Positions 15,378-23,638 of a stretch of 50,348 nucleotides of DNA are shown here, piece after piece. Made by a program: the position numbers and the translations under genes. The notes beneath the pieces were generated by a model. The model was not told the origin of the DNA, made no database searches, and worked only from the letters and a program-made list of their open reading frames with translations. The stretch is taken from assembly GCA_016933175.1 (NCBI GenBank), contig JAFGBK010000041.1, forward strand, positions 1-50,348, given 5' to 3'. The stretch's first letter is position 1, and every line of letters starts with the position of its first letter. This DNA comes from Candidatus Krumholzibacteriota bacterium (GTDB taxonomy: Bacteria > Krumholzibacteriota > Krumholzibacteriia > JACNKJ01).

Positions 15378-15719
15378 ATGGGCCAGAGACTGACACCCTC
15401 GGAGTACAGAGCCATGTGGTTGTTTGCCATGTTCGATCTTCCTGTCAAGAAGGCCAAGGACCGGAAGAACTACATGCAGTTTCGCAAGGCGCTCATCAGG
15501 GAAGGCTTCATGATGCTGCAGTACTCGGTCTACGCCCGATACTGCGCCAGCGAGGACAGAGCGCTCAACGTGCGGAGGCGCGTCCAGTCGATGCTGCCGC
15601 CCAAGGGCCAGATTCGCCTGGTCAGCATCACGGACCGGCAGTTCGGGAAGATGCATGTTTTCCAAGGGATCAAGCGCCAAAAACCGGAGGCAAGACCCGA
15701 TCAGCTCATGCTGTTCTAG
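15378..15719 (+). CDS. cas2: CRISPR-associated protein Cas2
   Basis: 113 residues beginning MGQRLTPSEYRAMWLFAMFDLPVKKAKDRKNY. The ferredoxin-like fold is recognisable: the MWLFAMFDLP strand with its conserved Asp, FRKALIREGFMMLQYSVYARYC, and IRLVSITDRQFGKMHVFQG. It bridges two Cas1 dimers during spacer integration. The ATG at 15378 has GGAGG 7 bases upstream and follows the cas1 stop by one base; the longer in-frame opening from 15240 lies inside cas1. Last gene of the cas operon, followed by a strong hairpin and the array. Confidence 0.95.
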   Translation: MGQRLTPSEYRAMWLFAMFDLPVKKAKDRKNYMQFRKALIREGFMMLQYSVYARYCASEDRALNVRRRVQSMLPPKGQIRLVSITDRQFGKMHVFQGIKRQKPEARPDQLMLF

Positions 15720-15746
15720 CGGTTTCTCCGGACTGGATTCAAGGAA

Positions 15747-15777
15747 GCCCCTCGCAACTCAAGGAGTTGCAAGGGGC
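15747..15777. terminator. Hairpin between cas2 and the array, likely bidirectional terminator
   Basis: GCCCCT and GCAACTC pair with GAGTTGC and AGGGGC (13 bp with one mismatch, loop AAG). The stem ends three bases before the first repeat. cas2 (plus) and the array transcript (minus) converge here. On the minus strand it is followed by TTCCTTG, with no long T-run, so termination is likely but weak, or the hairpin may define the RNA 3' end. Confidence 0.6.
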
Positions 15778-15779
15778 GT

Positions 15780-18700
15780 AGTGTACTTGAGAGGCGCTTC
15801 TGATCAAGCCCCAGCCCGCCTTTCGCCACGGTGAGAGGATCGACAAGTGTACTTGAGAGGCGCTTCTGATCAAGCCCCAGCCCCGCCACCAGGGGGACCT
15901 TTTCGCCGCGAAGTGTACTTGAGAGGCGCTTCTGATCAAGCCCCAGCAGGACCGGATCTATCTCCGCCTCGAGGAGTAGTGTACTTGAGAGGCGCTTCTG
16001 ATCAAGCCCCAGCGATATCAAGGCGTACCTCGCTACGTATAGTAGTGTACTTGAGAGGCGCTTCTGATCAAGCCCCAGCGAAAAGATCAAGGGGACCGAT
16101 CTCTCGATCAGTGTACTTGAGAGGCGCTTCTGATCAAGCCCCAGCCCAAACTGCGACGTCGTTATGCTCGACGTCAGTGTACTTGAGAGGCGCTTCTGAT
16201 CAAGCCCCAGCATGTCGGAGTTCCACTCGACGGAGACCTCGAGTGTACTTGAGAGGCGCTTCTGATCAAGCCCCAGCCGGAGCGGGTGCCGCTGTGCATC
16301 GACCACGAGTGTACTTGAGAGGCGCTTCTGATCAAGCCCCAGCGGGAAGCCGTACAAGCTCGCGTTCACGGAGAGTGTACTTGAGAGGCGCTTCTGATCA
16401 AGCCCCAGCACAATGACTTCACGCAGGGCCTTGATCAAGAGTGTACTTGAGAGGCGCTTCTGATCAAGCCCCAGCCGTCTTCTACTTCGATAAGTACGAT
16501 GGCGAAGTGTACTTGAGAGGCGCTTCTGATCAAGCCCCAGCTTTCCGCATGGAGAACATACTACAGGGACGAGTGTACTTGAGAGGCGCTTCTGATCAAG
16601 CCCCAGCGACCCGGACAGCGCGTTCCTCGCCGGGCCGAGTGTACTTGAGAGGCGCTTCTGATCAAGCCCCAGCCAGGAAGTCCATCTCCTGGTGGGGGAC
16701 CGGAGTGTACTTGAGAGGCGCTTCTGATCAAGCCCCAGCTCATTGGTCCAAACTAGCCCCGATTTACCGAGTGTACTTGAGAGGCGCTTCTGATCAAGCC
16801 CCAGCAAGATCTCGCCCGGGTTCATCTTCCCCACCAGTGTACTTGAGAGGCGCTTCTGATCAAGCCCCAGCCAGGGCTTGCAGCTGGTAGCCGTAGGGAC
16901 CGAGTGTACTTGAGAGGCGCTTCTGATCAAGCCCCAGCATCTAGAAGGGATAGTCCGACACTGCCCCCAGTGTACTTGAGAGGCGCTTCTGATCAAGCCC
17001 CAGCGACGGTGACAGTATGGTCCGTCCATCCAACAGTGTACTTGAGAGGCGCTTCTGATCAAGCCCCAGCGCCTGCCGGTGCCGACCGTTTACGCAGCGC
17101 AGTGTACTTGAGAGGCGCTTCTGATCAAGCCCCAGCCTACCTGATCTGCCGAGTCTGGCGCACCTAAGTGTACTTGAGAGGCGCTTCTGATCAAGCCCCA
17201 GCTCCGGAAACAGAACATCCTAGAAGTTCGCCAGTGTACTTGAGAGGCGCTTCTGATCAAGCCCCAGCGCAGCCCCTGATGCGCGTGATCACCGACGAAG
17301 TGTACTTGAGAGGCGCTTCTGATCAAGCCCCAGCCCCGGCATCGAAGTGCGTGCCCTCGGGCGGAGTGTACTTGAGAGGCGCTTCTGATCAAGCCCCAGC
17401 GTGATTGTGGAACTGCCCGATGGCTTCTCCAGTGTACTTGAGAGGCGCTTCTGATCAAGCCCCAGCCCAAACTGCAACGTCGTTATGTTCGACGTCAGTG
17501 TACTTGAGAGGCGCTTCTGATCAAGCCCCAGCCCCACCTCACGCACATCAGGGTTATGGTGAGTGTACTTGAGAGGCGCTTCTGATCAAGCCCCAGCTCC
17601 GCGCCTTCTGCGTCCTGTGCGTCGGCGAGTGTACTTGAGAGGCGCTTCTGATCAAGCCCCAGCTCGATGAGGCTGCTGTGGATCCCGTGATAGAGTGTAC
17701 TTGAGAGGCGCTTCTGATCAAGCCCCAGCCCGGATGACGCGCTGCACGGCGCGATCCGTAGTGTACTTGAGAGGCGCTTCTGATCAAGCCCCAGCCTCCT
17801 TCTTGCTGATGCGCCGCGCTCGGCGAGTGTACTTGAGAGGCGCTTCTGATCAAGCCCCAGCCGCCAAGCGGGCCGCTGCCTACAGGGCGGAAGTGTACTT
17901 GAGAGGCGCTTCTGATCAAGCCCCAGCCCCCAGTCGGGAACCGTCCAGTGCTTTTCCAGTGTACTTGAGAGGCGCTTCTGATCAAGCCCCAGCAGATCTG
18001 TCAACGGATCGATCGCACCATCCAGTGTACTTGAGAGGCGCTTCTGATCAAGCCCCAGCGTTAGGCCGCCGCGATTGTCCGCGCGACGGAGTGTACTTGA
18101 GAGGCGCTTCTGATCAAGCCCCAGCCAACTACACGCAGATCTTCAAGACTCCCTAAGTGTACTTGAGAGGCGCTTCTGATCAAGCCCCAGCTTGTCCAGG
18201 GGCTCGGCCGGCTCCTCGGGAAGTGTACTTGAGAGGCGCTTCTGATCAAGCCCCAGCATGTACAGAGTCAAGCGTATTCGATGATTTAGTGTACTTGAGA
18301 GGCGCTTCTGATCAAGCCCCAGCCCGCCGCAATGGACATCAGCGTCGCCTCCGAGTGTACTTGAGAGGCGCTTCTGATCAAGCCCCAGCAAGTTGGCGTA
18401 AGGACTGAAACGCTTTTCCAGTGTACTTGAGAGGCGCTTCTGATCAAGCCCCAGCGCTGGACCGGGAAGACTGGCAGCTGCTGGCAGTGTACTTGAGAGG
18501 CGCTTCTGATCAAGCCCCAGCAGCGGCGATACGCTGTCGGGGAGCCTCAAGAGTGTACTTGAGAGGCGCTTCTGATCAAGCCCCAGCAGGCGCTCATGCT
18601 CGACACGCTCGACGCCCAGTGTACTTGAGAGGCGCTTCTGATCAAGCCCCAGCGTCGGCCCCGTTCGGCCGGCCGTCGCCGCCAGTGTACTTGAGAGGCG

Positions 18701-19247
18701 CTTCTGATCAAGCCCCAGCGTGAACAACATCCTGCGCGAGTGCAACGAAGTGTACTTGAGAGGCGCTTCTGATCAAGCCCCAGCGCCCAGCAGTTGCACG
18801 GTGCCATCCTGCACAGTGTACTTGAGAGGCGCTTCTGATCAAGCCCCAGCGAGCTCCTGCGAGCTCGTCACGTTACTCTCAGTGTACTTGAGAGGCGCTT
18901 CTGATCAAGCCCCAGCAGCCGCTGCACTTCGTCGGCGCACCAGCGGAGTGTACTTGAGAGGCGCTTCTGATCAAGCCCCAGCGCCGTCACGATCCTGCAT
19001 CCTGATCGCCATAGTGTACTTGAGAGGCGCTTCTGATCAAGCCCCAGCCCGACGTCTACGCCGACGTACGCCTTCGCGTAGTGTACTTGAGAGGCGCTTC
19101 TGATCAAGCCCCAGCGGCGCGTGCGCCATCAGGTGTCCCAGGTGGAGTGTACTTGAGAGGCGCTTCTGATCAAGCCCCAGCCTGCTTCTCAAACAGCGGC
19201 AGCACGCGCTCAGTGTACTTGAGAGGCGCTTCTGATCAAGCCCCAGC
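15780..19247 (-). CRISPR. CRISPR array: 53 repeats of 36 bp, 52 spacers
   Basis: On the plus strand each repeat begins AGTGTACTTGAGAGG and ends TGATCAAGCCCCAGC. All 53 copies appear identical, including both terminal ones. Repeats start at 15780 and recur every 66 bases. 48 spacers are 30 nt; two are 31 (16872-16902, 19049-19079) and two are 29 (17533-17561, 18720-18748), inferred from shifts in repeat register. Complementarity to the tracrRNA shows transcription on the minus strand, so crRNA repeats begin GCTGGGGC and the leader-proximal end is at 19247. In that direction the repeat carries TTGATC-16-TACACT at its 3' half. Spacers at 16146-16175 and 17467-17496 are near-identical. No degenerate terminal repeat. 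Confidence 0.98.
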
Positions 19248-19492
19248 CGGGTCCCTGGTGGGGGATATGAACCGCCCCGGGTTCTCCGGAGGCTCCGTCA
19301 TGTGAGTCCGGCCGCCAGGGCCGGTGCTTCTTGCTATCGATGGTGGCTGTTGCTTCCCAAATAACCGCCTGGCGCGCGCCGTTCCATGAAAAGCGAATTG
19401 CTCCGGGATCGACGGGCAGGCCGTTGTCGATCCCCGTGCGGTTCGATTCTTGACTGGTGACGCAACTGGCTGACATGTGCTAGGTTGCGCGC
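19248..19492 (-). promoter_or_regulatory. Putative CRISPR leader / intergenic region
   Basis: 245 bases between the array's leader-proximal end and ispDF; the two units are divergent here. It is moderately AT-richer in its centre (about 19325-19365). I see no consensus promoter directed into the array. Open frames crossing this stretch (for example minus 19476-19210) run into the repeats and have no recognisable product. The leader role is inferred only from array orientation. Confidence 0.45.
19478..19486 (+). promoter_or_regulatory. Candidate extended -10 of ispDF
   Basis: TGC then TAGGTT, ending six bases before the ATG at 19493, with no SD between. This predicts a leaderless or near-leaderless start. 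A TGACGC hexamer stands 17 bases upstream as a weak -35. Confidence 0.4.
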
Positions 19493-20743
19493 ATGTCACA
19501 GTCATTCTGGAGCATCGTCGTGGCCGCGGGCGGCGGCAGCCGCCTGGGCGGGACGCCGAAGCAGTACCGGCTGCTTGCGGGCCGGCCGCTCCTGGTCTGG
19601 TCCCTGGCCACCTTCGCGGCCCATGCCGATAGAGAACGACTCGTCCTCGTGGTGCCGCCGGGCGACGAGGAGCGCGCCGCCGCCCTCGTCAGCGGGTACA
19701 CGGGACTGACGCCCCGTGTGGTAGCGGGCGGTGCCACCCGCCAGGTCTCCGTGGCGGCCGGCCTGTCCGCCATCGACGAGCAAGACGGCTATGTGGCCGT
19801 CCACGACGCCGCGCGGCCCCTGTTCGACGGGCGCATCCTGGCCGACTGGCGCGCGAAGCTCGCCGATCTGGGGGACAGCGCCGCCCTAGTGCCCGTCCTG
19901 CCCGCCGCCGACACGATGCTCGAGACCGACGGCGACGCCGTCCGCGCCACGGCGCCCCGCGAGCGCCTGGCCGCCGCCCAGACGCCCCAGCTCTTCTCCC
20001 TCGCCCTGCTGCGGCGCGCCCACGCGGCAGCCGCCGAGCGCGGCGAGACCGACGCCACGGACGACGCGAGCCTGGTCCTGGCCGCGGGCGGTCAGGTGCG
20101 CACCGTCGCGGGGTTCTCCCTGAACTTCAAGATCACCACCCGCGCCGACCTGGCCCGCGCCGAGGCGCTGCTGGGCGGCGCCCCCGCCCCGGCCGCCCCC
20201 CCGCCGGCCGCCGCCGCCCGCACGGGCATCGGCTACGACGTGCACCGCTTCGATGCCGCGCGCCCCCTGGTGCTCGGCGGCGTCGTCATCCCCGACGCCG
20301 ATGGCCTGGCCGGCCACAGCGACGCCGACGCCCTCGCCCACGCCGTCATGGACGCCCTGCTGGGCGCCGCCGGCCTGGGGGACATCGGCACGCACTTCCC
20401 CGACACGGATCCGGCCTACGCCGGCGCCGACAGCATGGACCTGCTGGCCGAGGTGCTGGCGAAGCTGCGCGGGGCGGGCCTCGCGCCGGCCCACGTGGAC
20501 GCGACAATCATTGCCGAGAGACCGCGGCTGGCGCCGCATGTCGAGGCCATCCGCGAGCGGCTGGCGGCGGCCCTGGGCCTGCCGGCAGGTAGCGTCAACG
20601 TCAAGGCCACCACGCACGAGGGCCTCGGCGCCCTGGGCCGCGGCGAGGGCCTGGCGGCCCTGGCCGTGGCCACCCTGGCGCCGGCGGAGCGGCCGCAGGC
20701 GAAAAGAGAGATCGCGGAATCCGACGCGGAGCCACCATCATGA
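19493..20743 (+). CDS. ispDF: Bifunctional IspD/IspF (MEP isoprenoid pathway)
   Basis: 416 residues. The N-terminal IspD half (1 to ~228) transfers CMP to methylerythritol phosphate: [24 protein letters not shown] (CTP loop), [11 protein letters not shown] and [11 protein letters not shown]. The C-terminal IspF half (~243-400) forms the cyclodiphosphate: GIGYDVHRF with its metal Asp/His, [28 protein letters not shown] and FPDTDP. A short Ala/Pro-rich linker joins them. Natural IspDF fusions are known in several lineages. The start overlaps no SD and follows an extended -10. The stop overlaps the gltX ATG (ATGA), so the pair is coupled. Confidence 0.95.
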   Translation: MSQSFWSIVVAAGGGSRLGGTPKQYRLLAGRPLLVWSLATFAAHADRERLVLVVPPGDEERAAALVSGYTGLTPRVVAGGATRQVSVAAGLSAIDEQDGYVAVHDAARPLFDGRILADWRAKLADLGDSAALVPVLPAADTMLETDGDAVRATAPRERLAAAQTPQLFSLALLRRAHAAAAERGETDATDDASLVLAAGGQVRTVAGFSLNFKITTRADLARAEALLGGAPAPAAPPPAAAARTGIGYDVHRFDAARPLVLGGVVIPDADGLAGHSDADALAHAVMDALLGAAGLGDIGTHFPDTDPAYAGADSMDLLAEVLAKLRGAGLAPAHVDATIIAERPRLAPHVEAIRERLAAALGLPAGSVNVKATTHEGLGALGRGEGLAALAVATLAPAERPQAKREIAESDAEPPS

Positions 20744-22206
20744 GTGACACCCCCGTGCGCGTGCGCTTCGCGCCCAGCCCCACCGGGTCCGACGCCGGCA
20801 GCCTACACGTGGGCGGCGCCCGCACGGCCCTGTTCAACTGGCTCTTCGCGCGCCAGACGGGCGGCGCCTTCGTCCTGCGCATCGAGGACACGGACGTCAA
20901 GCGCTCCACCATCGCCAGCGAGGACTCCCTCATGGACGGCCTGCGCTGGCTGGGCCTGGACTGGGACGAGGGCCCGGACATCGGCGGCCCCTGCGGGCCC
21001 TACCGCCAGAGCGAGCGCCTCTACCTCTACCACGAGACGGCGCAGGCCCTGATGGAGCGGGGCCTGGCCTATCCCTGCTTCTGCCGCGAGGAGGACCTCG
21101 AGGCCAAGCGCGAGCGGGCCATGGCCGAGGGCCGCCCGCCGCGCTACGACGGCGCCTGCGCCCGCATCGATCCCCCGGTCGCCGCCATGCGCGCCGAGAG
21201 CGAGCCCCACAGCGTGCGCTTCCGCGTGCCGGAGCGCGAGGTGCAGGTGCCGGACCTGCTGCGCGGCGAGGTGGTCTTCGGCGTCGAGGCCGTGGGGGAC
21301 TTCATCCTGCTCAGGCCCGACGGCATGCCCGTCTACAACTTCGCCTGCGTGGTGGACGACGCCGCGATGGAGATCACCCACGTCCTGCGCGGCGAGGACC
21401 ACCTGCCCAACAGCCTGCGCCAGGTGCTGCTCTACGAGGCCCTCGGCCTGCCGGTGCCCGTCCTCGTCCACGTGTCCATGATCCTGGGCGCCGACCGCAC
21501 CAAGCTGAGCAAGCGCCACGGCGCCCTGTCCATCGACCACTACCGGGCGCAGGGCTACCCGCCCGAGGCGCTGATCAACTACCTGGCCCTGCTGGGCTGG
21601 AACCCCGGCGACGGGCGCGAGGCCATGAGCCGCGAGGAGCTGGTGGCGGCCTTCAGCCTGGAGCGCCTGGTGCGCTCGCCGGCCATCTTCGATCCCGACA
21701 AGCTGGACTGGCTGGCGGGCCTCAAGATCCGCCAGGCCGGCCCCGAGGCCCTGCTGGAAGCGTCGCGGCGCTACCTGCCCGACGAGACCGACGCCCGCCG
21801 CCTGCGCATGATCGCGGCCGTCATCGATCACCTGCGCTGCGCGGCCGACCTGCCCGAGGAGCTGCAACTCCTGCGCGGGGAGCGGCCCGAGCTGACTCCC
21901 GAGGCGCAGCGCTGGCTGGAGAACCGCGAGCTGCTGCAGCTCGTGACGAACCTCCTGGCCCAGCCCCTCTACGGCGACGGGGCGGCCGCCGCCGGCCTGC
22001 CGGCTGGCGCCCTGACGGCCGACGAGTTCACGCGCGCGGTCAAGGAGGCCGGCCGGGACCTCGACTTGAAGGGCAAGCGCCTGTTCATGCCCCTGCGCGT
22101 GGCCCTCACCGGCGTGGACCAGGGGCCCGAGCTGGCGGCCATCGCCGAGATCCTGGGCCGCGAGGAGGTGCTGGCCCGCCTGCGCTACTCGACCCAGGAA
22201 GGATGA
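20740..22206 (+). CDS. gltX: Glutamyl-tRNA synthetase
   Basis: 488 residues, class I synthetase that charges tRNA-Glu. Signature 1 is RFAPSPTG then [17 protein letters not shown]; signature 2 is [13 protein letters not shown] (residues ~249-261). The middle and C-terminal anticodon-binding helices are complete. Oddity: between PTG and LHVGG there are five residues (SDAGS, 17-21) where most GluRS have one, a four-residue insertion at the HIGH motif loop. Coupled to ispDF (ATGA) and followed after one base by the methyltransferase gene. GltX rather than GlnRS by the signature and by length. Confidence 0.95.
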   Translation: MSDTPVRVRFAPSPTGSDAGSLHVGGARTALFNWLFARQTGGAFVLRIEDTDVKRSTIASEDSLMDGLRWLGLDWDEGPDIGGPCGPYRQSERLYLYHETAQALMERGLAYPCFCREEDLEAKRERAMAEGRPPRYDGACARIDPPVAAMRAESEPHSVRFRVPEREVQVPDLLRGEVVFGVEAVGDFILLRPDGMPVYNFACVVDDAAMEITHVLRGEDHLPNSLRQVLLYEALGLPVPVLVHVSMILGADRTKLSKRHGALSIDHYRAQGYPPEALINYLALLGWNPGDGREAMSREELVAAFSLERLVRSPAIFDPDKLDWLAGLKIRQAGPEALLEASRRYLPDETDARRLRMIAAVIDHLRCAADLPEELQLLRGERPELTPEAQRWLENRELLQLVTNLLAQPLYGDGAAAAGLPAGALTADEFTRAVKEAGRDLDLKGKRLFMPLRVALTGVDQGPELAAIAEILGREEVLARLRYSTQEG

Positions 22207-22207
22207 C

Positions 22208-22786
22208 GTGGCCCACGACCTGTGCCCCTGGCGCATGGCCTACCTCTTCGACAACTGGCTGCGCCGCTGGATCCAGCGGCCCGAGCGCATGCTGGCGCCC
22301 TGGGTGAAGCCCGGCATGACCGTGGCCGACGTGGGCTGCGGCATGGGCGTCTGCTCCATCGCCATGGCGCGCCTGGTGGGGGACGCGGGCCGCGTCCTGG
22401 CCGTGGATCTGCAGCCCGAGATCCTGCGCGTCCTCGAGGGGCGCGCCCGGCGGCGGGCAGTGGCCCACCGCATCGAGACCCGGGTCTGCGCGCCCGACCG
22501 CCTGGGCCTGAAGGAGCCCCTGGACTTCGTCCTGGCCTTCTGGATGGTGCACGAGACGCCGGACATGGCCGGGCTCTTCGTCGAGATCGCCGACCACCTG
22601 AAGCCGGGCCGCTTCTTCCTGGTGGCCGAGCCCAAGATCCACGTGGGCGATCGCGAGCTGGCCGAGACCATGGACCTGGCGGGCCGCGCCGGCCTGGAGC
22701 TGGCCGGGCGGCCGCCCGTCCGCCTGAGTCACGCGTTGTTGTTCGTCAAGCCCGCGCCCGGCGCGGGCGAGGGAGGTGATCCGTGA
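22208..22786 (+). CDS. Class I SAM-dependent methyltransferase
   Basis: 192 residues from GTG, one base after the gltX stop. SAM-binding motif I is VADVGCGMGVCSIAMA (~37-52), then the acidic strand end VLAVDLQPEIL, and motif IV around LDFVLAFWMVHETPDM. Methyltransferase 11/25 type. The substrate cannot be told. It is translationally coupled to the PhzF gene by GTGA and lies in the ispDF-gltX operon. Confidence 0.82.
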   Translation: MAHDLCPWRMAYLFDNWLRRWIQRPERMLAPWVKPGMTVADVGCGMGVCSIAMARLVGDAGRVLAVDLQPEILRVLEGRARRRAVAHRIETRVCAPDRLGLKEPLDFVLAFWMVHETPDMAGLFVEIADHLKPGRFFLVAEPKIHVGDRELAETMDLAGRAGLELAGRPPVRLSHALLFVKPAPGAGEGGDP

Positions 22787-23568
22787 AGCTGCCCTTCTAC
22801 CACATCGACGCCTTCACCGGCCGCGTCTTCGCCGGCAATCCGGCCGGCGTCGCCCTGCTGGAGAAGCCCCTGCCCGACGAGGCGCTGCTGGCCATCGCCG
22901 CCGAGAACAACCTCTCCGAGACGGCCTTCCTGCTGCGGGACAAGGGCGTGAACGACCTGCGCTGGTTCACGCCCACGGTGGAGGTGGACCTGTGCGGCCA
23001 CGGCACCCTGGCCACGGCCTTCGTCGTCTTCGAGCGCGGCGAGGCGGCGGGCGACCTCGTCGAGTTCATGACGAAGAGCGGCCCCGTGGCCGTGCGCCGC
23101 GTGGGCGAGCTGTACGAGCTGGACTTCCCCGCGCGGCCTGCCGAGCCCCGCGCGGCCCTGCCCGAACTGGCGGCGGCCCTGGGCGCCGAGCCCGCGGAGC
23201 TGCACGCGTCGCGCGACCTGCTGGCCGTCTTCGACACCGAGGCGGTCGTGCGCGGTCTGGCCCCCGACTTCGCCAAGCTGGCCGCCGTGGAGACCTTCGC
23301 CGTCATCGTCACGGCGCCTGGCGACGGCGTGGACTTCGTCTCGCGCGTCTTCGCGCCGCGGGCGGGCATCGACGAGGACCCCGTCACCGGCTCGACCCAC
23401 TGCACGCTGACGCCCTACTGGGCGCAGCGCCTGCGCAAGCCGCGCCTGACGGCGCGCCAGGTGTCGGCGCGCGGCGGCGAGCTGTTCCTGGAGAGCCGGG
23501 GTGACCGCGTCGGCATCGCCGGCCGGGCCGTGTCCTACCTGCAGGGCAACATCGAGGTGCCCGGCTGA
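22783..23568 (+). CDS. PhzF-family isomerase/epimerase
   Basis: 261 residues from GTG; GGGAGGTGATCC just upstream is a near-perfect SD. It has HIDAFTGRVFAGNPAGV at the N-terminus and the catalytic Glu (E46) in ENNLSETAFL. DLCGHGTLATAFV and RVFAPRAGIDEDPVTGSTHCTLTPYWAQRL are the two-lobed PhzF hallmark. Relatives isomerise phenazine precursors or other small acids; no phenazine genes are nearby, so this is probably a general metabolic member. Full length. It overlaps the methyltransferase stop (GTGA) and ends the operon that starts at ispDF. Confidence 0.9.
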   Translation: MKLPFYHIDAFTGRVFAGNPAGVALLEKPLPDEALLAIAAENNLSETAFLLRDKGVNDLRWFTPTVEVDLCGHGTLATAFVVFERGEAAGDLVEFMTKSGPVAVRRVGELYELDFPARPAEPRAALPELAAALGAEPAELHASRDLLAVFDTEAVVRGLAPDFAKLAAVETFAVIVTAPGDGVDFVSRVFAPRAGIDEDPVTGSTHCTLTPYWAQRLRKPRLTARQVSARGGELFLESRGDRVGIAGRAVSYLQGNIEVPG

Positions 23569-23638
23569 CATCCGGCCGCGCGGCGTAGTATAAAGGACGG
23601 GGTCGTAGGCTCACCGGAACGCACTTCCAGCGGAAGGA

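Noticed and set aside
11344-15719. Type II-A or II-B assignment
   Set aside because: No csn2 or cas4 lies next to cas1-cas2, and Cas9 is of compact II-C size.
16476-16505. Possible self-targeting spacer: 15 bases in common with radA (10419-10433)
   Set aside because: Only half the spacer matches, the rest is unrelated, and the shared part encodes a common V-F-Y-F codon run. Chance is sufficient.
15716-19107. Many long open frames across the array with a recurring 12-residue unit (for example LGLDQKRLSSTL or YLRGASDQAPA)
   Set aside because: They are translations of the 36-bp CRISPR repeat at 66-base spacing, not repeat proteins. Their frame shifts only helped locate the 29- and 31-base spacers.
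19210-19476. 88-codon minus-strand frame at the leader end of the array
   Set aside because: It ends inside a CRISPR repeat and has no recognised motif or SD; treated as leader/intergenic DNA.
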